NCBI RefSeq assembly: GCF_000423925.1
Contig: NZ_AUIX01000037.1
Location: forward strand, 1-64,000
Direction: 5' to 3'
DNA: 64,000 bases
DNA from: Butyrivibrio sp. VCD2006
GTDB lineage: Bacteria > Bacillota > Clostridia > Lachnospirales > Lachnospiraceae
Shown: positions 15,780-24,482 of the stretch, in pieces
How the letters are laid out: every line of letters begins with the position of its first letter
Position numbering within the stretch: the stretch's first letter is position 1
The notes under the pieces: generated by a model
What the model saw: the letters and a program-made list of their open reading frames with translations, nothing else
Databases searched by the model: none
What the model was told of the DNA's origin: nothing
Position numbers and translations under genes: made by a program

Positions 15780-16052
15780 CTAAGGCTTCCTGAAAAAATT
15801 CCTAATCTTGTCTGTAAACTTTACAAAGGCCTCATTTTCTCGATAACGTCTCGGAATATTTTTTGAAAAAAGACGAAAATAACTGTAAATGAGTAAAGCA
15901 ATAGTAATGTAATAAAATACTAAACCCATAGGGGCTATAAACGATAAAATAAGAAAGATAACTGCAAAAATAAGACAGGTCTTGGTTAGTCTGTCGGTTC
16001 CGTATGCGCCATATCTTCCCTGAAAAAATCTATAGAGAAAATCTTTCATCAA
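15780..16052 (-). CDS. Small two-helix membrane protein
   Basis: The 90-residue protein has two predicted membrane helices (about 24-42 and 44-60), a basic N-terminus and a basic C-terminal tail (KNIPRRYRENEAFVKF, KIRNFFRKP). It resembles a common uncharacterised Lachnospiraceae family with an RLFSKN/RRYRENE motif. It is the first gene of a two-gene unit with the flavodoxin-like gene. Confidence 0.7.
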   Translation of the reverse strand: MMKDFLYRFFQGRYGAYGTDRLTKTCLIFAVIFLILSFIAPMGLVFYYITIALLIYSYFRLFSKNIPRRYRENEAFVKFTDKIRNFFRKP

Positions 16053-16299
16053 AATACACCTTTAAAAAATCATCTAGTGTTAACGGAACACCCCCATCAA
16101 TCTTAAGGAAAGTATAGTTATTAAGGCACGAAAAAACAATGAATCGCATATAAATTACTCTTAAAAAACCATAAATGCTTTATTACCAAAATTGAGAGTG
16201 CCTAAGTTCTCCGCACATTAAATTTGTGGTATTATGTATACGATTATTTTATTTTGCGGTACTATGCCTAGGCCGCAAAATTGTAATTTGGAGGAAAGT

Positions 16300-17670
16300 A
16301 TGCAAATTATTATTGTAGGCTGCGGTAATGTTGGAGCAGCCCTGACAGAACAGCTCAGTGGCGAAGGCCATGATGTTACGGTTATTGAGGAAAAGCGTGA
16401 TGTCATTCAGAGTGTTGTCAACAACTTCGATGTTATGGGAATCATAGGTAACGGTGCAAGTTACCTTGTCATGAAGGATGCCGGTATAGAATATGCTGAC
16501 CTGATGATAGCAGTTACGGGAAATGATGAACTGAATCTCCTGTGCTGTCTTATTGCGAGGAAGGCCGGTCATTGTAGCACAATTGCTCGTGTTAAAAATC
16601 CAATTTATAAAAGAGAAATTAATTTTATTAAAGAAGAACTGGGACTTTCACTTGTTGTTAATCCCGAGGAATTATCTGCCGCTGAAGCTGCAAGGCTTCT
16701 TAAATTCCCAGCAGCTACAAAGATAGAGACCTTCGCAAGAGGCCGTGCCGAGATCGTGCACATGAGTGTTAACGAGGATTCCAGAATCTGCGACAAGTCT
16801 CTGAAAACAATACAGTCAGAGATCAGAAGTAAGGTCCTTATTGCGGTTGTTTCCCGTGCGGATGAGGTTTTCATCCCCAACGGTGATTTCGTGCTTAGAG
16901 CAGGCGATGAGCTTACAATTGTCGGAGCCTCCAGAAGTATTGCAGAGTTTTTCAGAAAAATCGGAATGCCGACGGCAAGAGTTCACTCCGCGATGATCAT
17001 CGGTGGCGGTTCAACATCTTATTATCTTGCCCAGCAGCTTATTTCTTTCGGTATTGATGTAAAAATATTCGAAAAGAACCTTGAGAGATGTAAGAAGCTC
17101 TCAGATCTGGTGCCCCAGGCGCTCATCATCAATGCTGACGGAACAGATAAGGATGCCCTTATGGAGGAGGGGCTTATTGGCACAGAGTCCTTCGTGGCAA
17201 TGACTAACCTTGATGAAGAGAACATCATGCTCTCCATGTATGTTAAGAGCGTTAACCCCAAGGCTAAGCTTATTACCAAGGTTCACAGGGTAAATTATGG
17301 CGAGATCATAGGCTCCCTTCAGATAGGAAGTATCATCTATCCCAAGAACATTACAGCCCAGAGAATCGTGCAATATGTACGTGGAATGAGTAATTCCATG
17401 GGCAGCAACAACATAGAAGCGCTTTATAAGATGAATGATGGCAAGGTTGAGGCTCTGGAGTTCTTTGTAAGTGAAAATGCTCCTGTCATCGGCAAGCCTT
17501 TGGCGCAGATGAATCTGAAAAAAGGAGTTCTTGTGGCACTTATTAACCGAAAGGGAGAAATCATTTCTCCTACAGGTTCCAGTGTGATCGAAGCAGGTGA
17601 TACGGTAATCATCATCACCAGCCAGCTTGGACTTCAGGATATTTCCGATATCCTTGATTCGAAAAAATAA
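16300..17670 (+). CDS. trkA: Trk potassium uptake regulatory subunit TrkA
   Basis: TrkA is the cytoplasmic NAD(H)/ATP-binding gating ring of the Trk K+ transporter. The ATG at 16300 follows TTGGAGGAAAGT; an earlier in-frame ATG at 16234 has no ribosome binding site. The 456 residues hold two RCK repeats: an N-terminal Rossmann fold with IIIVGCGNVGAAL at 3-15, a first TrkA_C domain near 135-220, a second Rossmann-like domain with MIIGGGSTSYYLAQQL near 231-246, and a final TrkA_C domain. The transporter gene trkH follows 47 bases later. Confidence 0.95.
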   Translation: MQIIIVGCGNVGAALTEQLSGEGHDVTVIEEKRDVIQSVVNNFDVMGIIGNGASYLVMKDAGIEYADLMIAVTGNDELNLLCCLIARKAGHCSTIARVKNPIYKREINFIKEELGLSLVVNPEELSAAEAARLLKFPAATKIETFARGRAEIVHMSVNEDSRICDKSLKTIQSEIRSKVLIAVVSRADEVFIPNGDFVLRAGDELTIVGASRSIAEFFRKIGMPTARVHSAMIIGGGSTSYYLAQQLISFGIDVKIFEKNLERCKKLSDLVPQALIINADGTDKDALMEEGLIGTESFVAMTNLDEENIMLSMYVKSVNPKAKLITKVHRVNYGEIIGSLQIGSIIYPKNITAQRIVQYVRGMSNSMGSNNIEALYKMNDGKVEALEFFVSENAPVIGKPLAQMNLKKGVLVALINRKGEIISPTGSSVIEAGDTVIIITSQLGLQDISDILDSKK

Positions 17671-17717
17671 TTGAGAGCACACAGAATTAAATAATAAGTG
17701 CTTTCGGGAGATTGATT

Positions 17718-19163
17718 ATGAATTATAAAATGATCCGTTATCTGCTTTCAAGAGTTCTTCAGATAACAGGAATTCTTATGGTACTACCGCTTTTGGTAGC
17801 TATCATTTATAAAGAGTATGGATGTGCACGCATGTTTTTCCTGCTCATCATGGGCTGCCTTGCCGTGGGCTCTGTGGGTGCACATTTTAAACCTAAGAAT
17901 TTCGCTATTTATGCCAGAGAGGGCTTCGTAACAACGGCCCTTACCTGGATACTCATCAGTATGGTGGGAGCTCTTCCCTTTGTACTGTCCGGTGTCACAC
18001 GAAGCTATGTGGATGCACTGTTTGAAACCATTTCAGGACTTACGACCACAGGATCCACAATCCTCACAAGTGTAGAGATGTTTTACAGCGTTCAGTTCTG
18101 GCGCACATTTACTCACTGGATCGGAGGAATGGGAGTACTTGTATTCATCCTTGCGATCATGCCTATGTCCGGCGGATATAGCATGCATCTGATGAGAGCA
18201 GAGAGCCCGGGCCCTTCTGTAGGAAAATTTGTACCTAGGGTTCGCGATACAGCCAAGATTCTTTATCTTATTTACATTGGAATCACGGTTGCTGAGGTCG
18301 TTCTTTTACTTATTACGGGACTTAACCTTTATGAGGCGCTCACCACTTCATTTGCGACGGTAGGAACCGGAGGATTCGGAATAACAAATGCCGGAGCCAA
18401 CGACTTTTCCACTGCATCACAGATTGTTATCATTATTTTCATGATCCTCTGCGGAATCAACTTCAGTGTGTATTACTACCTGATCACATTCCGTCCGAAG
18501 GATGCGATTTCCAGCGACGAGGTTAAGCTTTATCTGGGACTCATGTTTGCATCAGCCACACTTATAGCAGTAATGATCTATTCAGATGGAATCACGGCTA
18601 CACCCTTTGAATCATTCCATCATTCGCTTTTTACAGTGGCATCTGTTATGACAACTACCGGATTTGCGACTCTTGACTTTAACCAGTGGCCGCAGCTCTG
18701 TAAGACGCTTCTTGCACTGCTCATGCTGCTTGGTGCTTGTGCCGGTTCCACCGGTGGTGGATTTAAGCTCTCAAGGTTTATAATTCTTATAAGAGCTTTG
18801 AAAAATGAACTTATTTACATCGTTCATCCCAAGTCGGTTAAGAAGGTCTATATGGATGGACATCCGATAGATACAACTGTTGTTAAGTCAGTGTCGGCAT
18901 ATCTTAGTATGTATGTTGTGATTTTCATTATCTCAACGCTTCTTATTTCATTTGATGAGTTTGATTATGAGACTAACTTCACGGCGGTTGCCGCAACGCT
19001 GAACAACATAGGACCCGGTCTTAGTATGGTTGGTCCTACCGGGAACTTCAGTGCTTATTCGGATTTTTCAAAGCTTGTGCTTATGTTTGATATGTTGGCA
19101 GGAAGACTTGAGCTCCTTCCGATGCTCATTCTTCTTTCACCCAGAACATGGAGTAAGAGATAA
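17718..19163 (+). CDS. trkH: Trk/Ktr potassium transporter membrane subunit
   Basis: The 481-residue integral membrane protein forms the K+ path with four pore loops. Visible filter-type loops are ISGLTTTGSTIL (first), ATVGTGGFGITN (second), VMTTTGFATLDFNQW (third) and ATLNNIGPGL (fourth), and GSTGGGFKLSRF marks the membrane-cytoplasm junction. The ATG at 17718 has GGGAG at a good distance; a TTG six bases earlier is less likely. It forms an operon with trkA and likely takes up K+ for turgor and pH control. Confidence 0.95.
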   Translation: MNYKMIRYLLSRVLQITGILMVLPLLVAIIYKEYGCARMFFLLIMGCLAVGSVGAHFKPKNFAIYAREGFVTTALTWILISMVGALPFVLSGVTRSYVDALFETISGLTTTGSTILTSVEMFYSVQFWRTFTHWIGGMGVLVFILAIMPMSGGYSMHLMRAESPGPSVGKFVPRVRDTAKILYLIYIGITVAEVVLLLITGLNLYEALTTSFATVGTGGFGITNAGANDFSTASQIVIIIFMILCGINFSVYYYLITFRPKDAISSDEVKLYLGLMFASATLIAVMIYSDGITATPFESFHHSLFTVASVMTTTGFATLDFNQWPQLCKTLLALLMLLGACAGSTGGGFKLSRFIILIRALKNELIYIVHPKSVKKVYMDGHPIDTTVVKSVSAYLSMYVVIFIISTLLISFDEFDYETNFTAVAATLNNIGPGLSMVGPTGNFSAYSDFSKLVLMFDMLAGRLELLPMLILLSPRTWSKR

Positions 19164-19192
19164 CAAGAAAAAGTTTTTAGAGGGGGAATAAT

Positions 19193-19705
19193 ATGGCAGC
19201 AATAGCTAAGGACATTAATCCTAAAGATTTTTATGATGCGATCGTGCGCTTTGATGAGAGCGACGAAGCTCAGGAATTTTACTATCAGGTAATGGACCTT
19301 CCTACAGGGAGAACGAACAGTGATGGCAGTGAGGAGACTGTGAGAGACAGAATCCTCAAGGCCTACGCCGTTTTGTTCTGCGAGGAAGCAAACCTTGAAC
19401 CCGGCGCAAAGGCAGGAGTGGATGAGGTTGCAGATACAGCCGACAGACTCTATATCGGAGGAGCCGGTTACGACCCGCAGCACTGGTACAGAATGAAGTA
19501 CCATTTTCCTGTAATCGACGATGACAATTACGACAGATTTGCGGCGCTTGTACTTTCGGATATGAACGCCGGTCCTCTTCACGACGCGGCACTTAATGAC
19601 GGTGATACGCTGGTTGTTGGCGAGGCGGATCCTCTTCATATGACGAAGGAGCAGAGAGAGAACCAGAAGGTTAAGTCTGTATCCTTTGAGGGAGGTGCAA
19701 AATGA
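19193..19705 (+). CDS. Conserved hypothetical acidic protein upstream of a response regulator
   Basis: The 170-residue protein (MAAIAKDINPKDFYDAIVRF) is acidic and has no signal peptide, membrane segment or motif that I recognise. It follows trkH by 29 bases and overlaps the response regulator at 19702 by four bases (ATGA), so translational coupling is likely and the two may work together. A strong GAGGGGGAATA ribosome binding site precedes the ATG. Confidence 0.65.
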   Translation: MAAIAKDINPKDFYDAIVRFDESDEAQEFYYQVMDLPTGRTNSDGSEETVRDRILKAYAVLFCEEANLEPGAKAGVDEVADTADRLYIGGAGYDPQHWYRMKYHFPVIDDDNYDRFAALVLSDMNAGPLHDAALNDGDTLVVGEADPLHMTKEQRENQKVKSVSFEGGAK

Positions 19706-20517
19706 CGATAATTGCGGTCGATGACGATAAAACCTCCTTAAAAAAGATTGAGAAAGCCCTTACCAAGGTAAAACCTGATGCTACATGCTATTTCTTCGAC
19801 AGCTCTCTTTCAGCGCTGGCTAAGGCCCGCGAGGAAGAAATTGATGTGGCCTTTCTTGATGTGGAAATGCCGGAGCTTTCCGGTATTGATCTTGGAAAAT
19901 ATCTATCAGAATTAAATCCCTATATCAATTTAATATATGTTACTGAGAACACCGATTATGCCTACGAAGCAATGAAGCTTCATGCAAGCGGTTTTGTAAA
20001 AAAGCCTGGCTCGGAATCTCTATTGAAGAATGAACTGGATATCTTAAGATATCCGGAGATGCGCAAGAATTATAAGAGAGTTTTCGCCCAGACCTTCGGT
20101 AACTTTGAGCTTTTTGTGGATGGAGAGCCCGTGGAGTTTAAGTATAAGAGGACTAAGGAAATAGTCGCTCTTCTCGTAAGCAATAAGGGTGCTCAGACTT
20201 CTAACGGTGAGATCATCGCTAACCTCTGGGAGGATGACGGTGATCCTGAGAAGAAGCTTTCATACCTATGTAATCTGCGTCAGGATCTTCAGAATACCTT
20301 TAAAAAGCTAAAGCTTGAGGGAATTATCCTTAAGCAGAGGGGAAGCCTTGCAATAGCAAAGGACAGAATAGAGTGTGATCTCTATGACTGGCTTGAAAAA
20401 AAGAAGGATTCAAAATACCGCTATACCGGCGACTTTATGAATCAGTACAGCTGGTCTGAATTCTATCATGCAGAGCTGGACGAAATTAGCTACGAACTGG
20501 AGGATGAGGATTTTTAA
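19702..20517 (+). CDS. Response regulator with SARP-like winged-helix output domain
   Basis: Residues 1-120 are a CheY-like receiver with VDDD at 6-9, the phosphoacceptor Asp53 in AFLDVEMPEL, and the Lys of FVKKP. Residues about 130-225 form an OmpR/SARP-type winged helix beginning FGNFELFVDGEPVEFKYKRT, with the recognition part KLSYLCNLRQDLQNTF. It is a paralogue of the regulator at 24483 (same length, same domain order, same EFKxxxKEI and C-terminal CDLYxxL features). No kinase gene is adjacent; the LytS-type kinase at 23213 is the nearest candidate. Confidence 0.88.
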   Translation: MTIIAVDDDKTSLKKIEKALTKVKPDATCYFFDSSLSALAKAREEEIDVAFLDVEMPELSGIDLGKYLSELNPYINLIYVTENTDYAYEAMKLHASGFVKKPGSESLLKNELDILRYPEMRKNYKRVFAQTFGNFELFVDGEPVEFKYKRTKEIVALLVSNKGAQTSNGEIIANLWEDDGDPEKKLSYLCNLRQDLQNTFKKLKLEGIILKQRGSLAIAKDRIECDLYDWLEKKKDSKYRYTGDFMNQYSWSEFYHAELDEISYELEDEDF

Positions 20518-20531
20518 AAGTTCGCAATTTA

Positions 20532-20551
20532 TGTCATACAAATGGACTACA
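20532..20551 (-). promoter_or_regulatory. Possible regulator box, reverse orientation
   Basis: On the minus strand this reads TGTAGTCCATTTGTATGACA and resembles the core CATTTGTAGGACAC of the box at 23085-23114. It lies upstream of the lipoprotein gene at 20668. The match is partial. Confidence 0.3.
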
Positions 20552-20591
20552 TTTTAAAAAAGTGATATATATTACTGATGTGTGATAGTTC

Positions 20592-20605
20592 TGTGATATA
20601 TCACA
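20592..20605. promoter_or_regulatory. Perfect 14-bp palindrome upstream of a lipoprotein gene
   Basis: TGTGATATATCACA is fully self-complementary and lies 62 bases before the ATG at 20668. A related GTGATATATAT occurs about 30 bases upstream. It resembles CRP/FNR-family half sites (TGTGA), though the spacer of four is shorter than the CRP six. Confidence 0.4.
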
Positions 20606-20667
20606 TGATAATTTTGTACTTGCGAACAGACAAAATTATAAAAACATTTTCGAGGGGAGAATTAAAA

Positions 20668-21801
20668 ATGAAAACAAAAACACTTTCTATCATTCTGACA
20701 GGTATTATGGCATTATCTTTGGCAGGCTGCGGAGCTACTACAACTTTTACGGAACAGTCCGCTGATGACACCGTTGCTGCTGAGCAGGCTACTGAAGACA
20801 TCGTTGAAGACGATACAGCAAAGTCTGATACTCCTGATTTTTCCAATGTATTTTCAACAAAATATTTTGAGATTACCATTCCCGATAACATCGCTGATCT
20901 GGCTACAGTTGAAACGAGCGATGACAGAATCGACATTTATGATAAAGAATCAAAGGATGCAGGCTTTGGCGGTCTTATCGTAAGCTTGTGGGCAGTACCG
21001 GTACCGAAGGAATATGCCGGCGGTCCTTATGTAAAGATCGGTGAGCTTTCCGACAAGAACAACAATACTTGCGAAATGATTCGCGGCAGTGCAACAGAGA
21101 TTCAGTGGGATTACAACATCGAAGAGATGCCTGAGAATTTCAAGAAAGTTAATGACTCCGTTGACGCTATCATCGCAAGCATTATCGGTATCAACGGCTA
21201 CGACTACAATGAAGGTGCAGGCATGAAGGGTGCAGACCTCTATGGTGATGTCCTTGAGAAGTATGTAACTGCTGTAAATGAGGACTGGGATGCTAACAAG
21301 TATGAAGCTGAAGATATGAGCCCTCAGTTCGTAGAGGTTACTGCAGCTGCTGATGACAAGCTTTCTGCTATCGGTTATGCATATGCAGATATTAACTGCG
21401 ACGGCATTGATGAGCTTTTCCTTGGTGAGATCGCAGACGGTGACTTCAAGGGTGTCGTTTATGACGTATATACCATGGTAGACGGAGCTCCTGCTCATGT
21501 TATCTCAGGTACAGCAAGAAACAGATATTTCAACTATGATAATGATTTCCTTGTAAATGAGTGGTCAGGTGGCGCAGATGAGTCCGGAACAGACTTACTT
21601 GCTCTTATGAACAATGACACAGAGCTTGTTTACCAGGTTGGCTATAAATACGATGGCTATACAGATGAAAAGAATCCCTGGTACAGAAGCTATGACGGAC
21701 AGGAATACGAGCAGATCGATGAAGCTGCTTTCAAGTCATCAACAGATGAGTTCGCAGCAGGCTACGTAAGATTCGATTACACTCCTCTTTCCGAGAGATA
21801 A
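20668..21801 (+). CDS. Lipoprotein of unknown function
   Basis: The ATG at 20668 follows GAGGGGAGA and starts a classic lipoprotein signal, MKTKTLSIILTGIMALSLAG followed by the lipid-modified Cys. The mature part begins with a Thr/Asp/Glu-rich linker. Residues about 60-175 form a domain (FEITIPDNIADLA ... AGGPYVKIGELSD) and residues about 185-377 another (ADINCDGIDELFLGEI, a short FG-GAP/EF-hand-like DxNxDGxxE loop) that is common in clostridial lipoproteins. It is not a recognised transport component. A strong terminator follows. Confidence 0.75.
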   Translation: MKTKTLSIILTGIMALSLAGCGATTTFTEQSADDTVAAEQATEDIVEDDTAKSDTPDFSNVFSTKYFEITIPDNIADLATVETSDDRIDIYDKESKDAGFGGLIVSLWAVPVPKEYAGGPYVKIGELSDKNNNTCEMIRGSATEIQWDYNIEEMPENFKKVNDSVDAIIASIIGINGYDYNEGAGMKGADLYGDVLEKYVTAVNEDWDANKYEAEDMSPQFVEVTAAADDKLSAIGYAYADINCDGIDELFLGEIADGDFKGVVYDVYTMVDGAPAHVISGTARNRYFNYDNDFLVNEWSGGADESGTDLLALMNNDTELVYQVGYKYDGYTDEKNPWYRSYDGQEYEQIDEAAFKSSTDEFAAGYVRFDYTPLSER

Positions 21802-21824
21802 TTAAATAAAACTTTCCATACCCG

Positions 21825-21859
21825 AAAGCCAGAAGAACCTCAGTCTCTTCTGGCTTTTT
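21825..21859 (+). terminator. Intrinsic terminator after the lipoprotein gene
   Basis: AAAGCCAGAAGA pairs with TCTTCTGGCTTT (12 bp) and continues into TTTTCC. Confidence 0.85.
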
Positions 21860-21885
21860 CCAATATCTATGACTCTGTGGACACC

Positions 21886-22184
21886 GGACAGGCTTACTTC
21901 TTACTTCCTATGCCGAAATTCCAAAATCTGCCTCCGGTTATATGTGTGATTTTGCAACATGTTTGAGTGATTTTCAGGCGATAGCGCTGCCGGTATCTAC
22001 CGTTTTCACTTCCGTTATCTTCGAGAGATTTTTCTAATGCCCATACATTCATTGTTTATAGCGCGCTACGAAAAAAACTGGTTTTCTTCGCGCGCACAAT
22101 AAATGTTTATGGGCATAAGAAAAATCATCTCTCAGCTATAGGAAATGAAAACGGTAGGTACCGGCAGCGCTATCGCCTGAAAAT
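21886..22184. repeat. Long-inverted-repeat element, copy A
   Basis: 21970-22184 is an imperfect palindrome with arms of about 100 bases: GATTTTCAGGCGATAGCGCT on the left is mirrored by the right end, and inner blocks TACCGTTTTCA, GAGAGAT, TAATGCCCATA and TTTATAGCGCGC also pair. The left flank (21886-21957), containing CTATGCCGAAATT and ATATGTGTGATTTTG, is about 90% identical to the reverse complement of part of copy B at 34388-34523. No protein is encoded, and I see no other feature between 21860 and 22230. Confidence 0.85.
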
Positions 22185-22229
22185 TTTATTTTATAAAGAA
22201 TTTATAAACAAGTACTGTTTTCAATTAAA

Positions 22230-22284
22230 TTTGGTATAATTAGACTAGTGCAGTGATTTAGGACGAATCGCAACACTAGTCTAA
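22230..22284 (+). promoter_or_regulatory. Extended -10 promoter followed by an 11-bp inverted repeat
   Basis: TTTGGTATAAT at 22229-22239 is an extended -10. Immediately after it TTAGACTAGTG (22240-22250) is perfectly mirrored by CACTAGTCTAA (22274-22284), with a 23-base loop. The repeat would be at the 5' end of the mRNA of the next gene, either as an operator or a protective hairpin. Confidence 0.6.
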
Positions 22285-22306
22285 ATTTTAGATGTAGGAG
22301 GGGGAT

Positions 22307-22999
22307 ATGAGCACTATTCAGTCAGATCACATTAAGATAGCTAATCTTGAGATGTCTGCAGCTAATGCTAAAGATGATGGTTCCTATATCATAATCGGAG
22401 GCGACAGGAGTATTGAGAGCAAAGCTTTTGAGGAGGCTGACAGGGTCATCAGTGAGCTCTTCGTCACACAAAAAGATGCCCTTCGTCTAAAGCTCCTATT
22501 CGAAGAGACAATGGCAATGCTAAAAGCTCTGGCGGTTGAGTATAGAGCGGAGATATGGTTTGAAAAAAAAGGGCAGGAGTGTAGTCTAAAGGTAGCGGCT
22601 AATGCCAACATGAATGCTCCGATGAAAAGAGAACTCATCGATATTTCTTCTGATAAGTCCAACACAGCAGCTGTAGGTATCATGGGCAAGATCGGTGACG
22701 TCATTGAAAACGGTATTCTTACCTATTGTGAAGTTATGAAGCTTAGTCAGGACAGCGGTTCTGCAGCAAGCGTCAATTTAATGGGTATATATGGCGGTCT
22801 TGATGGCGTTGAGCCTTCGGTAATGTGGTCCCTCTCCGATTACAAAGACAGCCTTCCGGAAGAAGATGATGAGGAAGATGAGGAGGATCTCTCCGATGAA
22901 CTGGAGAAATCCATCATCGCTAACCTCGCCAAAGATGTACATGTCGGTGTTAAAGGTAATAAAATAGATATGACGATTCTTTACGAGCTTGAATCGTGA
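22307..22999 (+). CDS. HATPase-like protein with acidic tail
   Basis: The 230-residue cytoplasmic protein contains DALRLKLLFEETMAML, which resembles the N-box region of anti-sigma/histidine-kinase ATPases, followed by SDKSNTAAVGIMGKIGDVIE, similar to the lid segment. It matches an uncharacterised Lachnospiraceae family often named ATP-binding protein. A Gly-rich ATP loop is not clear, so ATP binding is uncertain. The C-terminal third has a 14-residue Glu/Asp run (EEDDEEDEEDLSDELE), then VHVGVKGNKIDMTI. It could partner a STAS protein such as that at 30964. AGGAGGGGGATATG gives a strong start. Confidence 0.6.
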   Translation: MSTIQSDHIKIANLEMSAANAKDDGSYIIIGGDRSIESKAFEEADRVISELFVTQKDALRLKLLFEETMAMLKALAVEYRAEIWFEKKGQECSLKVAANANMNAPMKRELIDISSDKSNTAAVGIMGKIGDVIENGILTYCEVMKLSQDSGSAASVNLMGIYGGLDGVEPSVMWSLSDYKDSLPEEDDEEDEEDLSDELEKSIIANLAKDVHVGVKGNKIDMTILYELES

Positions 23000-23019
23000 A
23001 TATAATATTAAGCATAGCG

Positions 23020-23051
23020 AAACTGCCCCCATTTTTGAGGGCAGTTTTTAT
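23020..23051 (+). terminator. Intrinsic terminator
   Basis: AAACTGCCC pairs with GGGCAGTTT around a ten-base loop and is followed by TTTA. Confidence 0.8.
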
Positions 23052-23084
23052 GTAGACTATAGTTTTTTGGGGTGGTTTTTTCAT

Positions 23085-23114
23085 GTCGACCATTTGTAGG
23101 ACACGAAATGTTAA
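23085..23114 (+). promoter_or_regulatory. 30-nt regulatory box, copy 1 (upstream of the LytS-type kinase)
   Basis: The box shares 24 of 30 bases with 25339-25368, with the invariant core TTTGTAGGACAC and end TGTTAA. Here TTGTAG at 23094 could be a -35, with a 17-base spacer to TATCAT at 23117. It is 98 bases before the kinase ATG. Confidence 0.6.
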
Positions 23115-23160
23115 GGTATCATCGTAATAATTGAGAGATGATATAAAAACGGAAACGAAT

Positions 23161-23188
23161 GTAAGCGCAGTGAACATTAGCCGCTTAC
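23161..23188 (+). other. Leader hairpin ahead of the kinase gene
   Basis: GTAAGCG at 23161-23167 pairs with CGCTTAC at 23182-23188. It is in the expected 5' leader, 24 bases before the start codon. Confidence 0.4.
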
Positions 23189-23212
23189 GCTTAGACGGGA
23201 AATAGATGAAAA

Positions 23213-24472
23213 ATGAGTAATCCTAATGCACAAACAATAATGGCGCTGAACCTGGCGCTGATAATGCAGCTGGCAGGAGTGGCGCTGGCGGTCTTTGTAG
23301 ATCCATATGTAAAAAAGCTAAATAAGCTAAGGGTCTATCTTATAGTAGTAATTGTTCTTTTTTTAATGATTGAACCACAGATTACCGAAAGGTATATGAC
23401 CGTACTTTTGAAAAATCATATAGCGCTATGGGATACAACCATGACAATAGCTGGCTATATACTGCGGACGGTCACCTTATATTTATTTATAAAGCTGAGC
23501 GGAAGCAGAAGGGGCACAAAAATCCTTTGGGCAATCTTAATTATAAATGCACTTGTCTGCCTGACGGCATTTTTTAAACCATGGGTATTCGTATTTAGCC
23601 CGGAAGGGTCATGGCACAGAGGACCTCTTGGATATGTGCCGTTCATAGCAAGCTTTATTCTGATTCTGTGGCTTGTTGTGGGATCTATCATGAGATATCG
23701 GGGAATAAAGAGAGAGGAAAGCAGCGTCCCTGTCCTGATCTCGGTTTTGGTGGTTATTGCGGTGCTGCTTGACTTAGACCTTGGCTTTAGTCCTCACATT
23801 TCTTTTTTGACAGTGGCTATGGCCGAGAGCACAGTGTTCTTTTATATATGGATGCATCTGCAGTTTGTAAGGGAGCATGAGGCGGCACTTAAGGCTGAGC
23901 AGAGAATTAAAATAATGATTTCCCAGATACAGCCGCACTTTTTATTTAATGCCTTGTCCACAATTCAGGCTCTTACCGAGACTGATCCGGAGAGAGCATC
24001 AAAGGTCATTGAAGAGTTTGCATTGTATTTAAGACAGAATATCAGCTCCCTTAATCAGGAGTCTCTGATTCCTGTGTCCAAGGAGATTGAGCACACAAAG
24101 GCATATTCTGATATTGAGGAGGTACGTTTCCCGACTATCAGAATTGATTATGACATTGAAGATGATGATTTTCTTCTTCCGCCGCTTACAATCCAGCCTA
24201 TGGTTGAAAATGCCATACGTCATGGTGTAAGAGGTAAAAAGCATGGATGGGTATCGGTAAATACCTATCGTGATGGCAATAATCACGTGATCGCTATCCG
24301 TGACAACGGAAAGGGCTTTGATGTGGACAAGATGATCGAAGACACCAAAAACGGTGATCATATCGGAGTCCGCAATGTCCGCGATCGAATTATCAGTATG
24401 ACCGGAGGTACCTTCAACATTGAGAGTGTTGTTGGAGAGGGTACTTCCATAACTATAGTAATACCGGGTTAA
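23213..24472 (+). CDS. LytS-type sensor histidine kinase
   Basis: The 419-residue protein has six or seven hydrophobic segments over residues 1-215, forming a membrane sensor without a large external domain. The His_kinase (LytS/YehU) box is IQPHFLFNALSTIQAL with phospho-His242, and the ATPase follows: PPLTIQPMVENAIRHGV (N box), IRDNGKGFD (G1), HIGVRNVRDRI and GEGTSITI (G2). The next gene, 10 bases downstream, is its SARP-type response regulator. Its upstream region carries the 30-nt box, consistent with autoregulation. Confidence 0.93.
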   Translation: MSNPNAQTIMALNLALIMQLAGVALAVFVDPYVKKLNKLRVYLIVVIVLFLMIEPQITERYMTVLLKNHIALWDTTMTIAGYILRTVTLYLFIKLSGSRRGTKILWAILIINALVCLTAFFKPWVFVFSPEGSWHRGPLGYVPFIASFILILWLVVGSIMRYRGIKREESSVPVLISVLVVIAVLLDLDLGFSPHISFLTVAMAESTVFFYIWMHLQFVREHEAALKAEQRIKIMISQIQPHFLFNALSTIQALTETDPERASKVIEEFALYLRQNISSLNQESLIPVSKEIEHTKAYSDIEEVRFPTIRIDYDIEDDDFLLPPLTIQPMVENAIRHGVRGKKHGWVSVNTYRDGNNHVIAIRDNGKGFDVDKMIEDTKNGDHIGVRNVRDRIISMTGGTFNIESVVGEGTSITIVIPG

Positions 24473-24482
24473 AGGAAAGTTT

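Noticed and set aside
16234..16299. Extended N-terminus of TrkA
   Set aside because: The extra residues precede the Rossmann strand without a ribosome binding site; GGAGGAAAGT marks the ATG at 16300.
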